A stretch of DNA of 64,000 bases from Palsa-459 sp035937595 (GTDB lineage Bacteria; Actinomycetota; Acidimicrobiia; Acidimicrobiales; RAAP-2). Positions 15,905-23,727 of this stretch are shown in pieces. The position numbers were made by a program, and so were the translations under genes. The notes beneath the pieces are model-generated. The model was not told the origin of the DNA. It searched no databases and was given only the letters and a program-made list of their open reading frames with translations. The DNA lies in NCBI GenBank assembly GCA_035937595.1, contig DASZHS010000001.1, positions 1-64,000 of the forward strand, given 5' to 3'. The first letter of the stretch is position 1; each line of letters opens with the position of its first letter.

Positions 15905-17281
15905 ATGGTGCAGGCCGTCGACGACGCACGTCCCCTCCGCCTCCAGCGGCCTGACGACGGCCCGAGGGTCCCGCCGCACAACCTCCTTGCCGAGGAGTCG
16001 CTGCTCGGCGCGATGCTGCTCGCGACCGACGCCATCTCCATCGGCACCGAGCTTTTGAGCGCCGAGGACTTCTACAAGCCGGCCCACGGCCAGATCTTCG
16101 CGGCGATCTGCCGGCTCTATGAGTCCGGCCAGGCCGCCGACGCCGTCACCGTCGCCGACGAGCTCGACCGCGCGGGGCTCACCTCGATGGGGACGGACCC
16201 CGCCGCGTTGGTCTCCCTGCAGACCAACACCCCCTCGTCGGCGAACGCGACGTACTACGCGGGCATCGTCCAGGAGCTCGCGCTGCTGCGGCGGCTCATC
16301 GGGGCGAGCGGGGAGATCTCGGACCTCGCCTACAGCGCCCCGGACGACGTGGCCGCCGTCATCGACTCGGCCGAGCGGATGATCTTCGACGTCGCCGAGC
16401 GGCGCAACGCCGAGACGGTGCGCTCGCTCGGCGAGCTCCTGCACGAGTCCGTCGACTGGATCGAGGAGCGCGGCAAGGGACACATCACCGGGACCGCGAC
16501 GGGCTTCACCGACGTCGACAACATCCTCTTGGGCCTCCAGCCCTCGAGCCTCACGATCGTCGGCGCGCGCCCCTCGATGGGCAAGACGAGCTTCGCGCTC
16601 GGGATCCTCACCCACGTGGGCGCGGTGCTGCGCCGGCCGGCGCTCCTGTTCAGCCTCGAGATGAGCCACCTCGAGCTCTCCCAGCGGCTGCTGGCCTCCG
16701 AGGCCCGGGTCGACGCGCAGCGCATGCGCACCGGCCAGCTTGGCGACGCGGACTGGCAGAAGGTGAGCCGGGCGATCACGCGGCTCGGCGAGGCGAACAT
16801 CTTCATCGACGACAACCCGCACCTCACCGTGATGGACGTCCGGGCGCGGGCGCGGCGCCTCAAGAAGCAGCACGGCGAGCTCGGCGTCGTGATCGTCGAC
16901 TACCTGCAGCTCATGAGCTCGCGCATCCGCGCGGAGAACCGCCAGGTCGAGGTCGCCGAGATGTCGAGGGGGCTGAAGATCCTCGCGCGTGAGCTCGAGT
17001 GCCCCGTCGTCGCGCTCTCCCAGCTGTCCCGCGGGCTCGAGCAGCGCTCGGACAAGCGACCGATGCTCTCGGACCTGCGCGAGTCGGGCTCCTTGGAGCA
17101 GGACGCCGACGTCGTGCTGTTCCTCTACCGCGAGGAGGCCTACGACAGCGACGCCCCCGTCGAGAAGAAGGGGCTCGCCGAGGTCCTCGTCTCCAAGCAC
17201 CGCAACGGCCCGACCGGGCATGCCAACCTCGCGTTCCTCAGCCAGTACGCCCGGTTCGACAACCTCGGCCAGGGCATCTGA
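15905..17281 (+). CDS. dnaB: Replicative DNA helicase DnaB
   Basis: Hexameric 5'-3' helicase that unwinds DNA at the replication fork. The N-terminal domain (PPHNLLAEESLLGAML...FYKPAHGQIFAAI) is followed by a linker and the RecA-like domain: Walker A GARPSMGKTSFAL (about residue 210), LLFSLEMSHLELSQRLLASEA, Walker B VIVDYLQLM, and LSQLSRGLEQRSDKRPMLSDLRESG. It is 458 residues and uninterrupted, with no intein, unlike some mycobacterial DnaB proteins. The ATG has only a weak ribosome site. It follows the rplI operon in the usual bacterial order, and a DnaA box lies about 80 bp upstream. Confidence 0.97.
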   Translation: MVQAVDDARPLRLQRPDDGPRVPPHNLLAEESLLGAMLLATDAISIGTELLSAEDFYKPAHGQIFAAICRLYESGQAADAVTVADELDRAGLTSMGTDPAALVSLQTNTPSSANATYYAGIVQELALLRRLIGASGEISDLAYSAPDDVAAVIDSAERMIFDVAERRNAETVRSLGELLHESVDWIEERGKGHITGTATGFTDVDNILLGLQPSSLTIVGARPSMGKTSFALGILTHVGAVLRRPALLFSLEMSHLELSQRLLASEARVDAQRMRTGQLGDADWQKVSRAITRLGEANIFIDDNPHLTVMDVRARARRLKKQHGELGVVIVDYLQLMSSRIRAENRQVEVAEMSRGLKILARELECPVVALSQLSRGLEQRSDKRPMLSDLRESGSLEQDADVVLFLYREEAYDSDAPVEKKGLAEVLVSKHRNGPTGHANLAFLSQYARFDNLGQGI

Positions 17282-17315
17282 CGCCAGGTCGATCCGGATC
17301 GCCGTCGTCGGCGGC

Positions 17316-17347
17316 ACGAGAGGTCACCCGAACGAGAGGCCACCCGA
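17316..17347. repeat. 16-bp tandem repeat, two copies
   Basis: ACGAGAGGTCACCCGA (17316-17331) is followed directly by ACGAGAGGCCACCCGA (17332-17347), differing at one base. The pair ends 7 bp before the -35 box of the gntR promoter, so it could bind a regulator. Confidence 0.7.
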
Positions 17348-17354
17348 TCCGCCC

Positions 17355-17399
17355 TTGACGGGCGACCGTCGTCGCCCTATAGTTAACTAGATACCTAGT
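17355..17399 (+). promoter_or_regulatory. SigA-type promoter with GntR(YtrA) operator
   Basis: TTGACG (17355-17360) and TATAGT (17378-17383) are spaced 17 bp apart, close to consensus. The inverted repeat ACTAG-atac-CTAGT (17386-17399) covers the expected start point, and AGTTAACT (17381-17388) overlaps the -10 box. The arrangement fits repression by the GntR protein encoded next. Confidence 0.7.
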
Positions 17400-17414
17400 G
17401 AAATCGGGGACACG

Positions 17415-17804
17415 ATGATCGAGTTCTACCTGGACGCGAAGTCGGGCGTCACCCCTTACCTGCAGCTCGTCCACCAGGTCCGGCGCGCCCTCAAGCTGGG
17501 CATGCTGCAGGAGGGTGACCAGCTGCCGACGGTCCGCGAGGTCGTCGCGCGCATCGCCATCAACCCGAACACCGTCTCCAAGGCCTACCGCGAGCTCGAG
17601 CACGAGGGCCTGGTCGCCGCGCGGGCCGGCGTCGGGACCTTCGTCACGGCGACGACGAGCGACGAGGTCCTCGCCTCGCTGGGGCCGCTGCGCCACGACC
17701 TCGAGCAGTGGCTCGTGCGGGCGCGCGCGACCGGGCTCGACGAGGAGGCCATCGAGGCCCTGTTCCGGGACACCTTTCGGGCCGTGGCACCTGTAGCGTC
17801 ATGA
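17415..17804 (+). CDS. GntR-family regulator, YtrA type
   Basis: Transcriptional repressor of 129 residues. The winged helix starts at YLQLVHQVRRALKLGML and includes LPTVREVVARIAINPNTVSKAYRELEHEGLV and GVGTFV, with only a short C-terminal helical segment for dimerisation, which defines the YtrA subgroup. Such regulators nearly always control the ABC transporter encoded with them, as here: the stop overlaps the start of the next ATPase gene (ATGA). Its promoter carries an inverted repeat at the start point. The inducer is unknown; cell-wall stress is common in this family but is inference. Confidence 0.92.
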   Translation: MIEFYLDAKSGVTPYLQLVHQVRRALKLGMLQEGDQLPTVREVVARIAINPNTVSKAYRELEHEGLVAARAGVGTFVTATTSDEVLASLGPLRHDLEQWLVRARATGLDEEAIEALFRDTFRAVAPVAS

Positions 17805-18700
17805 CCGAGCTCGCGCTGCGCGCCGAGGGTCTCGGCAAGCGCTACCGGCGCCACTGGGCGCTCGAGAGCTGCGACCTGCACGTCCCCCGCGGCCACGTCG
17901 TCGGGCTCGTCGGCCCGAACGGCGCCGGCAAGTCCACGCTGCTGCAGCTCGCCGCCGGGCTGCTCGAGCCGACGGCGGGGTCGATCGAGGTGCTCGGCGC
18001 GCACCCCGCGTGCGACAGCGCCCAGCTCGGCCGGGTCGGCTTCGTCGCCCAGGACGCCTCCCTCTACGCCTGGCTCAGCGTTGAGGACCACCTCCGGCTC
18101 GGCGCACACTGCAACGCGTCGTGGGACGCCGCCGCGGCGCACGCGCGCCTCGCCGAGCTCGGGCTCTCCCCCCGCCATCGGGCCGGCCGGCTCTCGGGTG
18201 GCCAGCGCGCCCAGCTGTCGCTCACGATCGCGCTCGCGAAGCGCCCCGACCTGCTGCTCTTGGACGAGCCCGTGGCGAGCCTCGACCCGCTCGCACGACG
18301 CGAGTTCCTCGGGCTGCTCATGTCGACCGTCGCCGGGGCCGACGTGAGCATCGTGCTCTCGTCGCACCTCGTGAGCGACCTCGAGCGCGTCTGCGACTAC
18401 CTCGTCGTGCTCGTGGACTCCCACGTGCGAGTGGCCGGCGAGATCGAGGACCTGGTGGCGGGCCACCACCGGCTCATCGGGCCGCGACAGTCGGGCCACG
18501 CCGCGCCCGCGAACCAGACGGTCATCGCCGCGAGCGAGACGGACCGGCAGCGCGTGCTCGTTGTGCGCAGCGACGGCCCGGTCGTCGAGCCCGGGTGGGA
18601 GATCGAGTCGGTCAGCCTCGAAGACGTTGTCCTCGCCTACATGGGGCAGGGCGCGGTGCTCCAGTCCTCCCTCCCTTCGACCCCGACGGCGGCGCCGTGA
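17801..18700 (+). CDS. ABC transporter ATPase (YtrA-linked)
   Basis: Nucleotide-binding subunit of 299 residues. Seen: A-loop Tyr in GKRYRRHWAL, Walker A GPNGAGKSTLLQL (about residue 38), Q-loop FVAQDASLY, signature LSGGQRAQ, Walker B LLLLDEPVASLDPLAR and H-loop LSSHLVSDLERV. A C-terminal part of about 85 residues lies outside the conserved ATPase domain. It starts within the gntR stop and ends within the start of the permease gene, so expression of all three is coupled. Exporter function is typical for this arrangement; the substrate is not visible. Confidence 0.92.
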   Translation: MTELALRAEGLGKRYRRHWALESCDLHVPRGHVVGLVGPNGAGKSTLLQLAAGLLEPTAGSIEVLGAHPACDSAQLGRVGFVAQDASLYAWLSVEDHLRLGAHCNASWDAAAAHARLAELGLSPRHRAGRLSGGQRAQLSLTIALAKRPDLLLLDEPVASLDPLARREFLGLLMSTVAGADVSIVLSSHLVSDLERVCDYLVVLVDSHVRVAGEIEDLVAGHHRLIGPRQSGHAAPANQTVIAASETDRQRVLVVRSDGPVVEPGWEIESVSLEDVVLAYMGQGAVLQSSLPSTPTAAP

Positions 18701-19776
18701 CCTGGCTCGCGTGGCGCCAGCTGCGCACCCAGACGCTCGTCGCCGCGGCCCTGCTGGCGGCGCTCGCGATCCTGCTCGTCCTCACCGGTCCGAACCTGCG
18801 GCACTACGCCGACACGGTCGTCAACACGTGCACGGCGCGCCACGACTGCATCGCCGTCACGGCCAACTTTCACAAGCTGGCCCACCTCGCGAACCCGATC
18901 TCGCTGCTGGTCATCGTCGTCCCCATCCTCCTCGGGGTCTTCTGGGGCGCCCCGCTGGTGGCTCGCGAGCTCGAGGCGGGGACCTATCGACTCGCCTGGA
19001 CCCAGTCCGTGACGCGGGTGCGGTGGATCCTCGTGCGCCTCGTTGCGGTCACCTTGGTGGCCGTCGCGATCACCGGGCTGCTCAGCCTGGTGGTGACCTG
19101 GTGGCAGAGCCCCGTCGACCGGCTCAACGCCGGCCTCTTCAACAGCTTCGAGGCACGCGACGTGGTGCCTGTCGCCTACGTGGCCTTTTGCGTGGCGCTT
19201 GGCGCGTTAATCGGTGCGCTCGTGCGAAGGACCATCGCGGCGATGGCGGCGACGCTCGGGTGCTTCGTCCTCGTGCGGTACGTCGTCCAGCAGTACGTCT
19301 ACCCGAACTTGCTCGCGCCGCTGCAGCTCACCCGTCACTTCCGCGCGCCGCCCGTCAACGGCAACAACTCCCTCATCAAGCCGCCGAACCCGGCCGACTG
19401 GGTGCAGTCGGACCAGGTCATCGCACCATCCGGGAAGGTCCTCGGCCAGTACGGGGGGATCGGTCCCCATGGGACGTTCGGCTTCAATGTGTCGAACAAC
19501 GGGTCGGCGGTGTTCCGCGGCGTCGGGCGGTGCCCGAACCGGATCGCCACCCCTCCCGGCCACATCCGCCCGCAGCATCTGACCCCCGCGCAGGCGCATT
19601 TCCTGCAGGCGGAGATCCAACGCTGCGTGGACAGCTTCCATCTGCGCGAGGTCCTCACCTACCAGCCCACGAGCCACTACTGGCCGCTGCAGTGGTCCGA
19701 GGCCGGGATCTTCGGAGCGCTTGCCGTCGCCCTCAGCGCCGCCTGCATCTGGTGGGTGCGCCGACGCCTGCCGTAG
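18697..19776 (+). CDS. ABC transporter permease (YtrA-linked)
   Basis: Membrane subunit of 359 residues, ABC-2-like. Helices are visible at about 11-30 (VAAALLAALAILLVLTG), 64-85 (ISLLVIVVPILLGVFWGAPLV), 108-130, 153-173, 180-197 and the C-terminus (IFGALAVALSAACIWWV). The motif ARELEAGTYRLAWTQSVTRVRWILVR after helix 2 is characteristic of such permeases (cited as AGTYRLAWTQSVTR). A long extracellular loop of about 110 residues precedes the last helix. GTG start overlaps the ATPase stop. Together with the GntR protein it makes a three-gene, self-regulated exporter. Confidence 0.88.
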   Translation: MTWLAWRQLRTQTLVAAALLAALAILLVLTGPNLRHYADTVVNTCTARHDCIAVTANFHKLAHLANPISLLVIVVPILLGVFWGAPLVARELEAGTYRLAWTQSVTRVRWILVRLVAVTLVAVAITGLLSLVVTWWQSPVDRLNAGLFNSFEARDVVPVAYVAFCVALGALIGALVRRTIAAMAATLGCFVLVRYVVQQYVYPNLLAPLQLTRHFRAPPVNGNNSLIKPPNPADWVQSDQVIAPSGKVLGQYGGIGPHGTFGFNVSNNGSAVFRGVGRCPNRIATPPGHIRPQHLTPAQAHFLQAEIQRCVDSFHLREVLTYQPTSHYWPLQWSEAGIFGALAVALSAACIWWVRRRLP

Positions 19777-19787
19777 GGCGAGGTTCG

Positions 19788-19799
19788 TACACTGCCGCC
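19788..19799 (+). promoter_or_regulatory. Leaderless -10 box
   Basis: TACACT (19788-19793) ends 6 nt before the GTG at 19800. No ribosome site is present, so the mRNA probably starts at the GTG. Confidence 0.55.
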
Positions 19800-20453
19800 G
19801 TGGCTCGCGGTGGCGACGTGCGAGCGGACACGCGAGCGGACACGCGAGCGGACGTTCGGCCGGTCTTCCTGGCGGCGGGGGCTGCGTTCGTCGCCGTCGC
19901 TGCGTCGGTCGACCCGGGGCGCCTCGACGAGCCCGCGACCGATGCCTGGACGCTGCGCGAGCTCCTCGCGCACGCGACGCGCGGGCTGACGACGGTGGCC
20001 TCCACGCTGGCCGCGCCGATCGACCCGTCGTCACGGGTGCTCGAGAGCGCGAGCGGGTACTTCGCCGCCGCCATGGCCATCCCGCACGTCCACGAGGGGA
20101 TCGTGCAGCGCGCCCGTGACGCGGCGGCGGCCATGGGCGACGACCCGGGCGGCACCGCCCGCGCGGCGCTTGCGACCGTGGCACCGCTCGTCGAGGCCGC
20201 GCCGCCGGACCGGCTCGTGCAGCACTTCGCGGGCCGGCTGCGCTTCGACGCGTACCTGGCGGCGCGGGTGGTCGAGCTCACGCTGCACACCGCCGACGTC
20301 CAGCTGGCGCTGGGGGTGCCGGTCTCGTTCCCGGACGCGCCGGCACGCCTCACCTGCGACGTGCTCCTCGAGCTGATGGACCGCGCCGATCCGCTCGCCG
20401 TCGCGTGCGCGCTGACGGGACGGACAGGACCGACGTGCCAGGTGCTGTCCTGA
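19800..20453 (+). CDS. DinB / maleylpyruvate isomerase N-terminal domain protein
   Basis: Four-helix DinB-like protein of 217 residues, in the group whose studied members use mycothiol as cofactor. WTLRELLAHATRGL (about residues 48-61) carries the first metal-ligand His; YLAARVVELTLHTADVQLAL near residues 155-174 carries further His candidates (ELTLHTADV). The reaction is unknown. The N-terminus contains RADTRADTRAD, encoded by a 12-bp tandem DNA repeat, and may vary in copy number. GTG 19800 is supported by the TACACT box 6 nt upstream. The gene ends 42 bp before a convergent dehydrogenase gene. Confidence 0.8.
   Translation: MARGGDVRADTRADTRADVRPVFLAAGAAFVAVAASVDPGRLDEPATDAWTLRELLAHATRGLTTVASTLAAPIDPSSRVLESASGYFAAAMAIPHVHEGIVQRARDAAAAMGDDPGGTARAALATVAPLVEAAPPDRLVQHFAGRLRFDAYLAARVVELTLHTADVQLALGVPVSFPDAPARLTCDVLLELMDRADPLAVACALTGRTGPTCQVLS
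19821..19853 (+). repeat. 12-bp in-frame tandem repeat
   Basis: CGAGCGGACACG occurs twice in full and once in part, starting at 19821, 19833 and 19845. It encodes RADT-RADT-RAD near the start of the DinB protein. Being a multiple of three, it could change copy number without breaking the frame. Confidence 0.8.
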
Positions 20454-20496
20454 GGACGGCGCGCTCGCGTCCTGCCGCGCGGGAGGGCGACGCGGC
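20453..20496. terminator. Paired hairpins between convergent genes
   Basis: AGGACG-n9-CGTCCT (20453-20473) and GCCGCG-n11-CGCGGC (20474-20496) fill the gap between two convergent stop codons. Neither has a U-run, so a two-way, partly factor-dependent terminator is a tentative reading. Confidence 0.4.
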
Positions 20497-21272
20497 TACT
20501 TCGGCTGCATCCTGATGCCGGCGTCGATGCGGATCGACTCGGCGTTCATGTAGCTGTTCGAGAGCAGCTCGACGGCGAGCGAGGCGAACTCGTCGGCGTA
20601 GCCGAGGCGGTGCGGGAAGAGCACGGCCTGGCCGAGGCGCGCCTTGAACTCGTCGGAGGCAGGCCCGGACCCGTAGATGGGCGTGTCGATCAGCCCCGGC
20701 AGGATGCAGTTCGCGCGGATGCCCACGACGGCGAGGTCGCGCGCGAGCGGGAGCGTGAGCCCGACCACGCCGCCCTTTGATGACGAGTACGCCACCTGGC
20801 CGATCTGGCCGTCCTCGGCGGCGACCGAGGCGGTGTTGACGATCGCCCCGCGGCAGCCGTCCGCGTCGGGCGCGTTCGCGCTCATCTTGGTGGCGGCGAG
20901 CCGGCACACGTTGAACGTGCCGACCAGGTTGATCTCGATGACCTTCTTGTACAGGTCGAGGTCGTGCGCGCTCGCGTACTGGCCGTCCTTGCCGATCGTC
21001 CGCGTCGCCCACCCGATGCCGGCGCAGTTGACGACGGACCACAGCGGCGCCATCGACGCGGCCGCCTCGATGGCGGCGATCGCCTGGTCCGTGTCGGTCA
21101 CGTCGCAGCTGGAGAAGGCGCCCCCGAGCTCGGTCGCCAGCGCCTCGCCCTTCTCGGCGTTCAGGTCCGCCAGCAGCACGCGGACGCCGCGCTTGGCGAG
21201 CAGCCGAGCGGTCGACTCGCCGAGGCCGGACGCCCCGCCCGTGATGACCGCGGACGTGTTGGTGAGCTCCAT
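20496..21272 (-). CDS. Short-chain dehydrogenase, 3-hydroxyacyl-CoA dehydrogenase type
   Basis: NAD-dependent oxidoreductase of 258 residues. The nucleotide site TGGASGLGEST is at about residue 11, NCAGIG at about 85, the catalytic Ser in NTASVAAEDGQIGQ and the YxxxK pair in YSSSKGGVVGLTLPLARDLA (cited as YSSSKGG). The combination VVNCAGIG, NLVGTFNVCRLAA and DGQIGQVAYSSSKGG closely follows the type II (HSD10-like) 3-hydroxyacyl-CoA dehydrogenase pattern, which acts in fatty-acid or branched-chain acyl-CoA oxidation. An AAAGGAGG ribosome site precedes the ATG. TAACTT upstream may be the -10 box. Confidence 0.88.
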   Translation of the reverse strand: MELTNTSAVITGGASGLGESTARLLAKRGVRVLLADLNAEKGEALATELGGAFSSCDVTDTDQAIAAIEAAASMAPLWSVVNCAGIGWATRTIGKDGQYASAHDLDLYKKVIEINLVGTFNVCRLAATKMSANAPDADGCRGAIVNTASVAAEDGQIGQVAYSSSKGGVVGLTLPLARDLAVVGIRANCILPGLIDTPIYGSGPASDEFKARLGQAVLFPHRLGYADEFASLAVELLSNSYMNAESIRIDAGIRMQPK

Positions 21273-21347
21273 GGGACGCCTCCTTTGCGACCTGAGGAAG
21301 TTAGTGGGCACGCTCGAGGCGGGCGAATCCTGTGCGAAGCCCGCCGG

Positions 21348-21359
21348 TACCGTGACGGC
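21348..21359 (+). promoter_or_regulatory. Leaderless -10 box of rlmN
   Basis: TACCGT (21348-21353) ends 6 nt before the GTG at 21360; no ribosome site is present. Confidence 0.55.
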
Positions 21360-22421
21360 GTGCCGAGCGCCTACGACCCCGACGGGGCCGCGCTCGACGT
21401 CGCGCTCCGCGACGCGCCCGCGTACCGACGGCGCCAGGTGGACGAGGGGCTGTGGCGCCAGCACCGCCGGCCCGAGGAGATGACGGTGCTCCCGCGCGCG
21501 CTGCGCGACGCGCTCGCAGCGGCGTTCCCCCCGTCGCTGCGCTGCGTGGCGACGGCGGTCGCCGACGACGGGCGCACGACCAAGTGGGTCTTCGCGCTCC
21601 ACGACGGCGCCACCGTCGAGACCGTGGCGATGGCCTACGGCGGCCGCGTGACCGTCTGCATCTCCTCGCAGGCGGGCTGCGCGATGGGGTGCACGTTCTG
21701 CGCCACGGGCCAGGCGGGGTTCCGCCGACACCTCGCCGCCGCCGAGCTCTTGGAGCAGGTGGTCGCCGCCGCTCGGCACTGCGCGCCGCGGCGCCTCGGC
21801 AACGTCGTCTTCATGGGGATGGGCGAGCCGCTCGCGAACTACGGCCCGACGCTCTCGACGGTGCGCGCGCTGACCCAGAAGATGGGGCTCTCGGCGCGGC
21901 ACCTGACGGTGTCCACGGTCGGGGTGGCCCCCAGGATCGAGCAGCTGGCCGCCGACGCGCCGACCGTCACGCTCGCCGTCAGCCTCCACGCGGCGAACGA
22001 CGCGCTGCGCGACACGCTGGTGCCGCTCAATCGGACCTACCCGCTCGAGCGGGTGGAGGCGGCCTGCCAGGTCTGGCGCGCCGTCACGCGTCGGCGCGTC
22101 TCGTTCGAGTGGGCGCTGATCGACGGCGTGAACGACCGGGCCCAGGACGCCGCCGAGCTCGCCGCCATCGCGCGGCGCTGCGCGGCGCACGTCAACCTCA
22201 TCGCGCTCAACCCGACGCCCGGCTACGCCACGAAGGGGACGCCGCGCGAGGGGGTCCTCGCGTTCCGCGCCGCGCTCGAGCGGCTCGGCGTCAACGCCAC
22301 GGTCCGCGCGACGAGGGGCCGCGAGATCGACGCGGCGTGCGGGCAGCTCGCCGCCGTCGAGGGCGGGCGACGCTCGCGCACCGTCGCCGGGCCGGTGCGT
22401 CGTGAGACCCAGGACGGCTAG
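21360..22421 (+). CDS. rlmN: 23S rRNA (adenine-C2) methyltransferase RlmN
   Basis: Radical-SAM methyltransferase of 353 residues that methylates A2503 of 23S rRNA and A37 of some tRNAs. The N-terminal AYRRRQVDEGLW motif is typical; the radical-SAM cluster motif CAMGCTFCATGQAG (CX3CX2C) lies near residue 110, followed by NVVFMGMGEP, HLTVSTVGVAPRI, LAVSLHAANDALR and NLIALNPTPG. A C-terminal Cys in REIDAACGQL is the second catalytic Cys. The GTG start is set by a -10 box 6 nt upstream. It ends with a 4-bp convergent overlap with the MFS gene. Confidence 0.95.
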   Translation: MPSAYDPDGAALDVALRDAPAYRRRQVDEGLWRQHRRPEEMTVLPRALRDALAAAFPPSLRCVATAVADDGRTTKWVFALHDGATVETVAMAYGGRVTVCISSQAGCAMGCTFCATGQAGFRRHLAAAELLEQVVAAARHCAPRRLGNVVFMGMGEPLANYGPTLSTVRALTQKMGLSARHLTVSTVGVAPRIEQLAADAPTVTLAVSLHAANDALRDTLVPLNRTYPLERVEAACQVWRAVTRRRVSFEWALIDGVNDRAQDAAELAAIARRCAAHVNLIALNPTPGYATKGTPREGVLAFRAALERLGVNATVRATRGREIDAACGQLAAVEGGRRSRTVAGPVRRETQDG

Positions 22422-23641
22422 CGGCCGGGAGCGACCTCGGCGGTGAACCGCGGGAGGCGCCACGCGAGGAGGAGTGCGCCGACCGCGCACCCGAGCCCGC
22501 CGCTCACCGCCGAGATGGCCGGGGTCGTGAGCGCGGCGACCGCGCCCGCCTCGAAGTTCCCGAGCCGCGGGCCGCCGGTCACGACCGCCATCTGGATCGA
22601 GCTCAGCCGGGTGCGGAACTCCTCGCCGATCGACTGCTGCAGGATCGTGTTGCGCAGGATCGCGCTGATTACGTCGGCCCAGCCGGCGATCGCGAGGAGC
22701 ACGAGGGCGACCCACAGGATGCTCGAGATCCCGAACGCGGCGATGGCGAGGCCCCAGACGACGACGGCGACGACGACGGCGCGGCCGCGTCGCCGGACCC
22801 CGCCCACCCACCCCGTGGTGAACGCGCCGAGGAACCCCCCGACCCCGGGGGCGGCGTAGAGCAGCCCGACGACGACCGAGCCCGCGTGGAACCGCTGGGC
22901 CGCGAAGGCGGGGAAGAGGGCCGACGGCATGCCGAGGATCATCGCGTTGAGGTCGAGGAGGTAGACGCCCTGGAGCACCTGGCGGCCCCGCAGGTACGAG
23001 AACCCCTCGCGGATCGCCCCGAGCCCCGGGCGCCGCGCGTGGGTGAGCGGCGGCAACGGCGACATCGCCAGGGTGGCGGCGAAGATCGCGAAGAAGCTGA
23101 CCGCGTCGGTCACGTAGGCGGCGGGGAGGCTGAACGCGGCGATGACGCCGCCGAGCGCGGGGCCGACGACGGTCGCGAGCTGGATCGTGGTCTGGTTCAG
23201 CGAGTACGCGGCGAGCAGCTTGTCCCCCGCGACGAGGCGCGGCACCGCCGCGTTGCGCGACGGGTTGGAGAACCCGGTCAGCCCGGCCGCGAGGGCGGTG
23301 AGGGCGTAGAGGGCGACCAAGGAGGGGTGTGCGACGGCGGCGTTCACCGCGATCGCGCCGGTGAGCGCCGAGAGCCCGAGCGCGCTGAAGGCGAGGAGGC
23401 GCCGTTTGTCGACGACGTCGCCGACCGTCCCGCCGTAGAGCGAGCCGATGACGAGGAAGGGCAGCGACACGAGGCTGATCGCGCCCACCTGGAGCGTCGA
23501 GTGCGTGAGGTCCCAGACCTGAATGGCGACCGCCACGATCGTGATTTGGTTGCCCATCATCGAGACGAGCTGACCGCTGAACAGCAGTCGGAAGTCACGG
23601 CTCGCGCGCAGCGGCGACACGTCGACGAGGAGCCGCGGCAT
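22418..23641 (-). CDS. MFS exporter, EntS-like
   Basis: Twelve-helix transporter of 407 residues. It begins LRASRDFRLLFSGQLVSMMGNQITIVAVAIQVWDLT (cited as DFRLLFSGQLVSMMGNQIT) and contains GGTVGDVVDKRRLL in loop 2-3, both typical of the EntS / MFS_3 group that exports siderophores, drugs or macrolides. Hydrophobic helices continue to FTAEVAPGR at the end. The ATG at 23641 lies 6 nt after TAGCCT (23653-23648), giving a probable leaderless mRNA. No siderophore genes lie nearby, so the substrate is open. Confidence 0.88.
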   Translation of the reverse strand: MPRLLVDVSPLRASRDFRLLFSGQLVSMMGNQITIVAVAIQVWDLTHSTLQVGAISLVSLPFLVIGSLYGGTVGDVVDKRRLLAFSALGLSALTGAIAVNAAVAHPSLVALYALTALAAGLTGFSNPSRNAAVPRLVAGDKLLAAYSLNQTTIQLATVVGPALGGVIAAFSLPAAYVTDAVSFFAIFAATLAMSPLPPLTHARRPGLGAIREGFSYLRGRQVLQGVYLLDLNAMILGMPSALFPAFAAQRFHAGSVVVGLLYAAPGVGGFLGAFTTGWVGGVRRRGRAVVVAVVVWGLAIAAFGISSILWVALVLLAIAGWADVISAILRNTILQQSIGEEFRTRLSSIQMAVVTGGPRLGNFEAGAVAALTTPAISAVSGGLGCAVGALLLAWRLPRFTAEVAPGR

Positions 23642-23727
23642 CGGCGCAGGCTACGCAGCCGGCGCCGATCCGACGCCATCGACGACTACCGTGGAGCGGG
23701 CACTCCGGCTCCGAGGAGGCAACGGCA
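23642..23727. promoter_or_regulatory. Divergent promoters, MFS gene and 2-oxoacid dehydrogenase operon
   Basis: Minus strand: TAGCCT (23653-23648), 6 nt before the MFS ATG. Plus strand: TACCGT (23687-23692), followed by a GAGGAGG ribosome site (23713-23719) before the E1alpha ATG at 23728. The operon thus uses a led mRNA while the MFS gene appears leaderless. Confidence 0.6.

Noticed and set aside
15905..17281. Intein in DnaB
   Set aside because: The protein is a continuous 458 residues with intact Walker motifs and no splicing-domain insertion.
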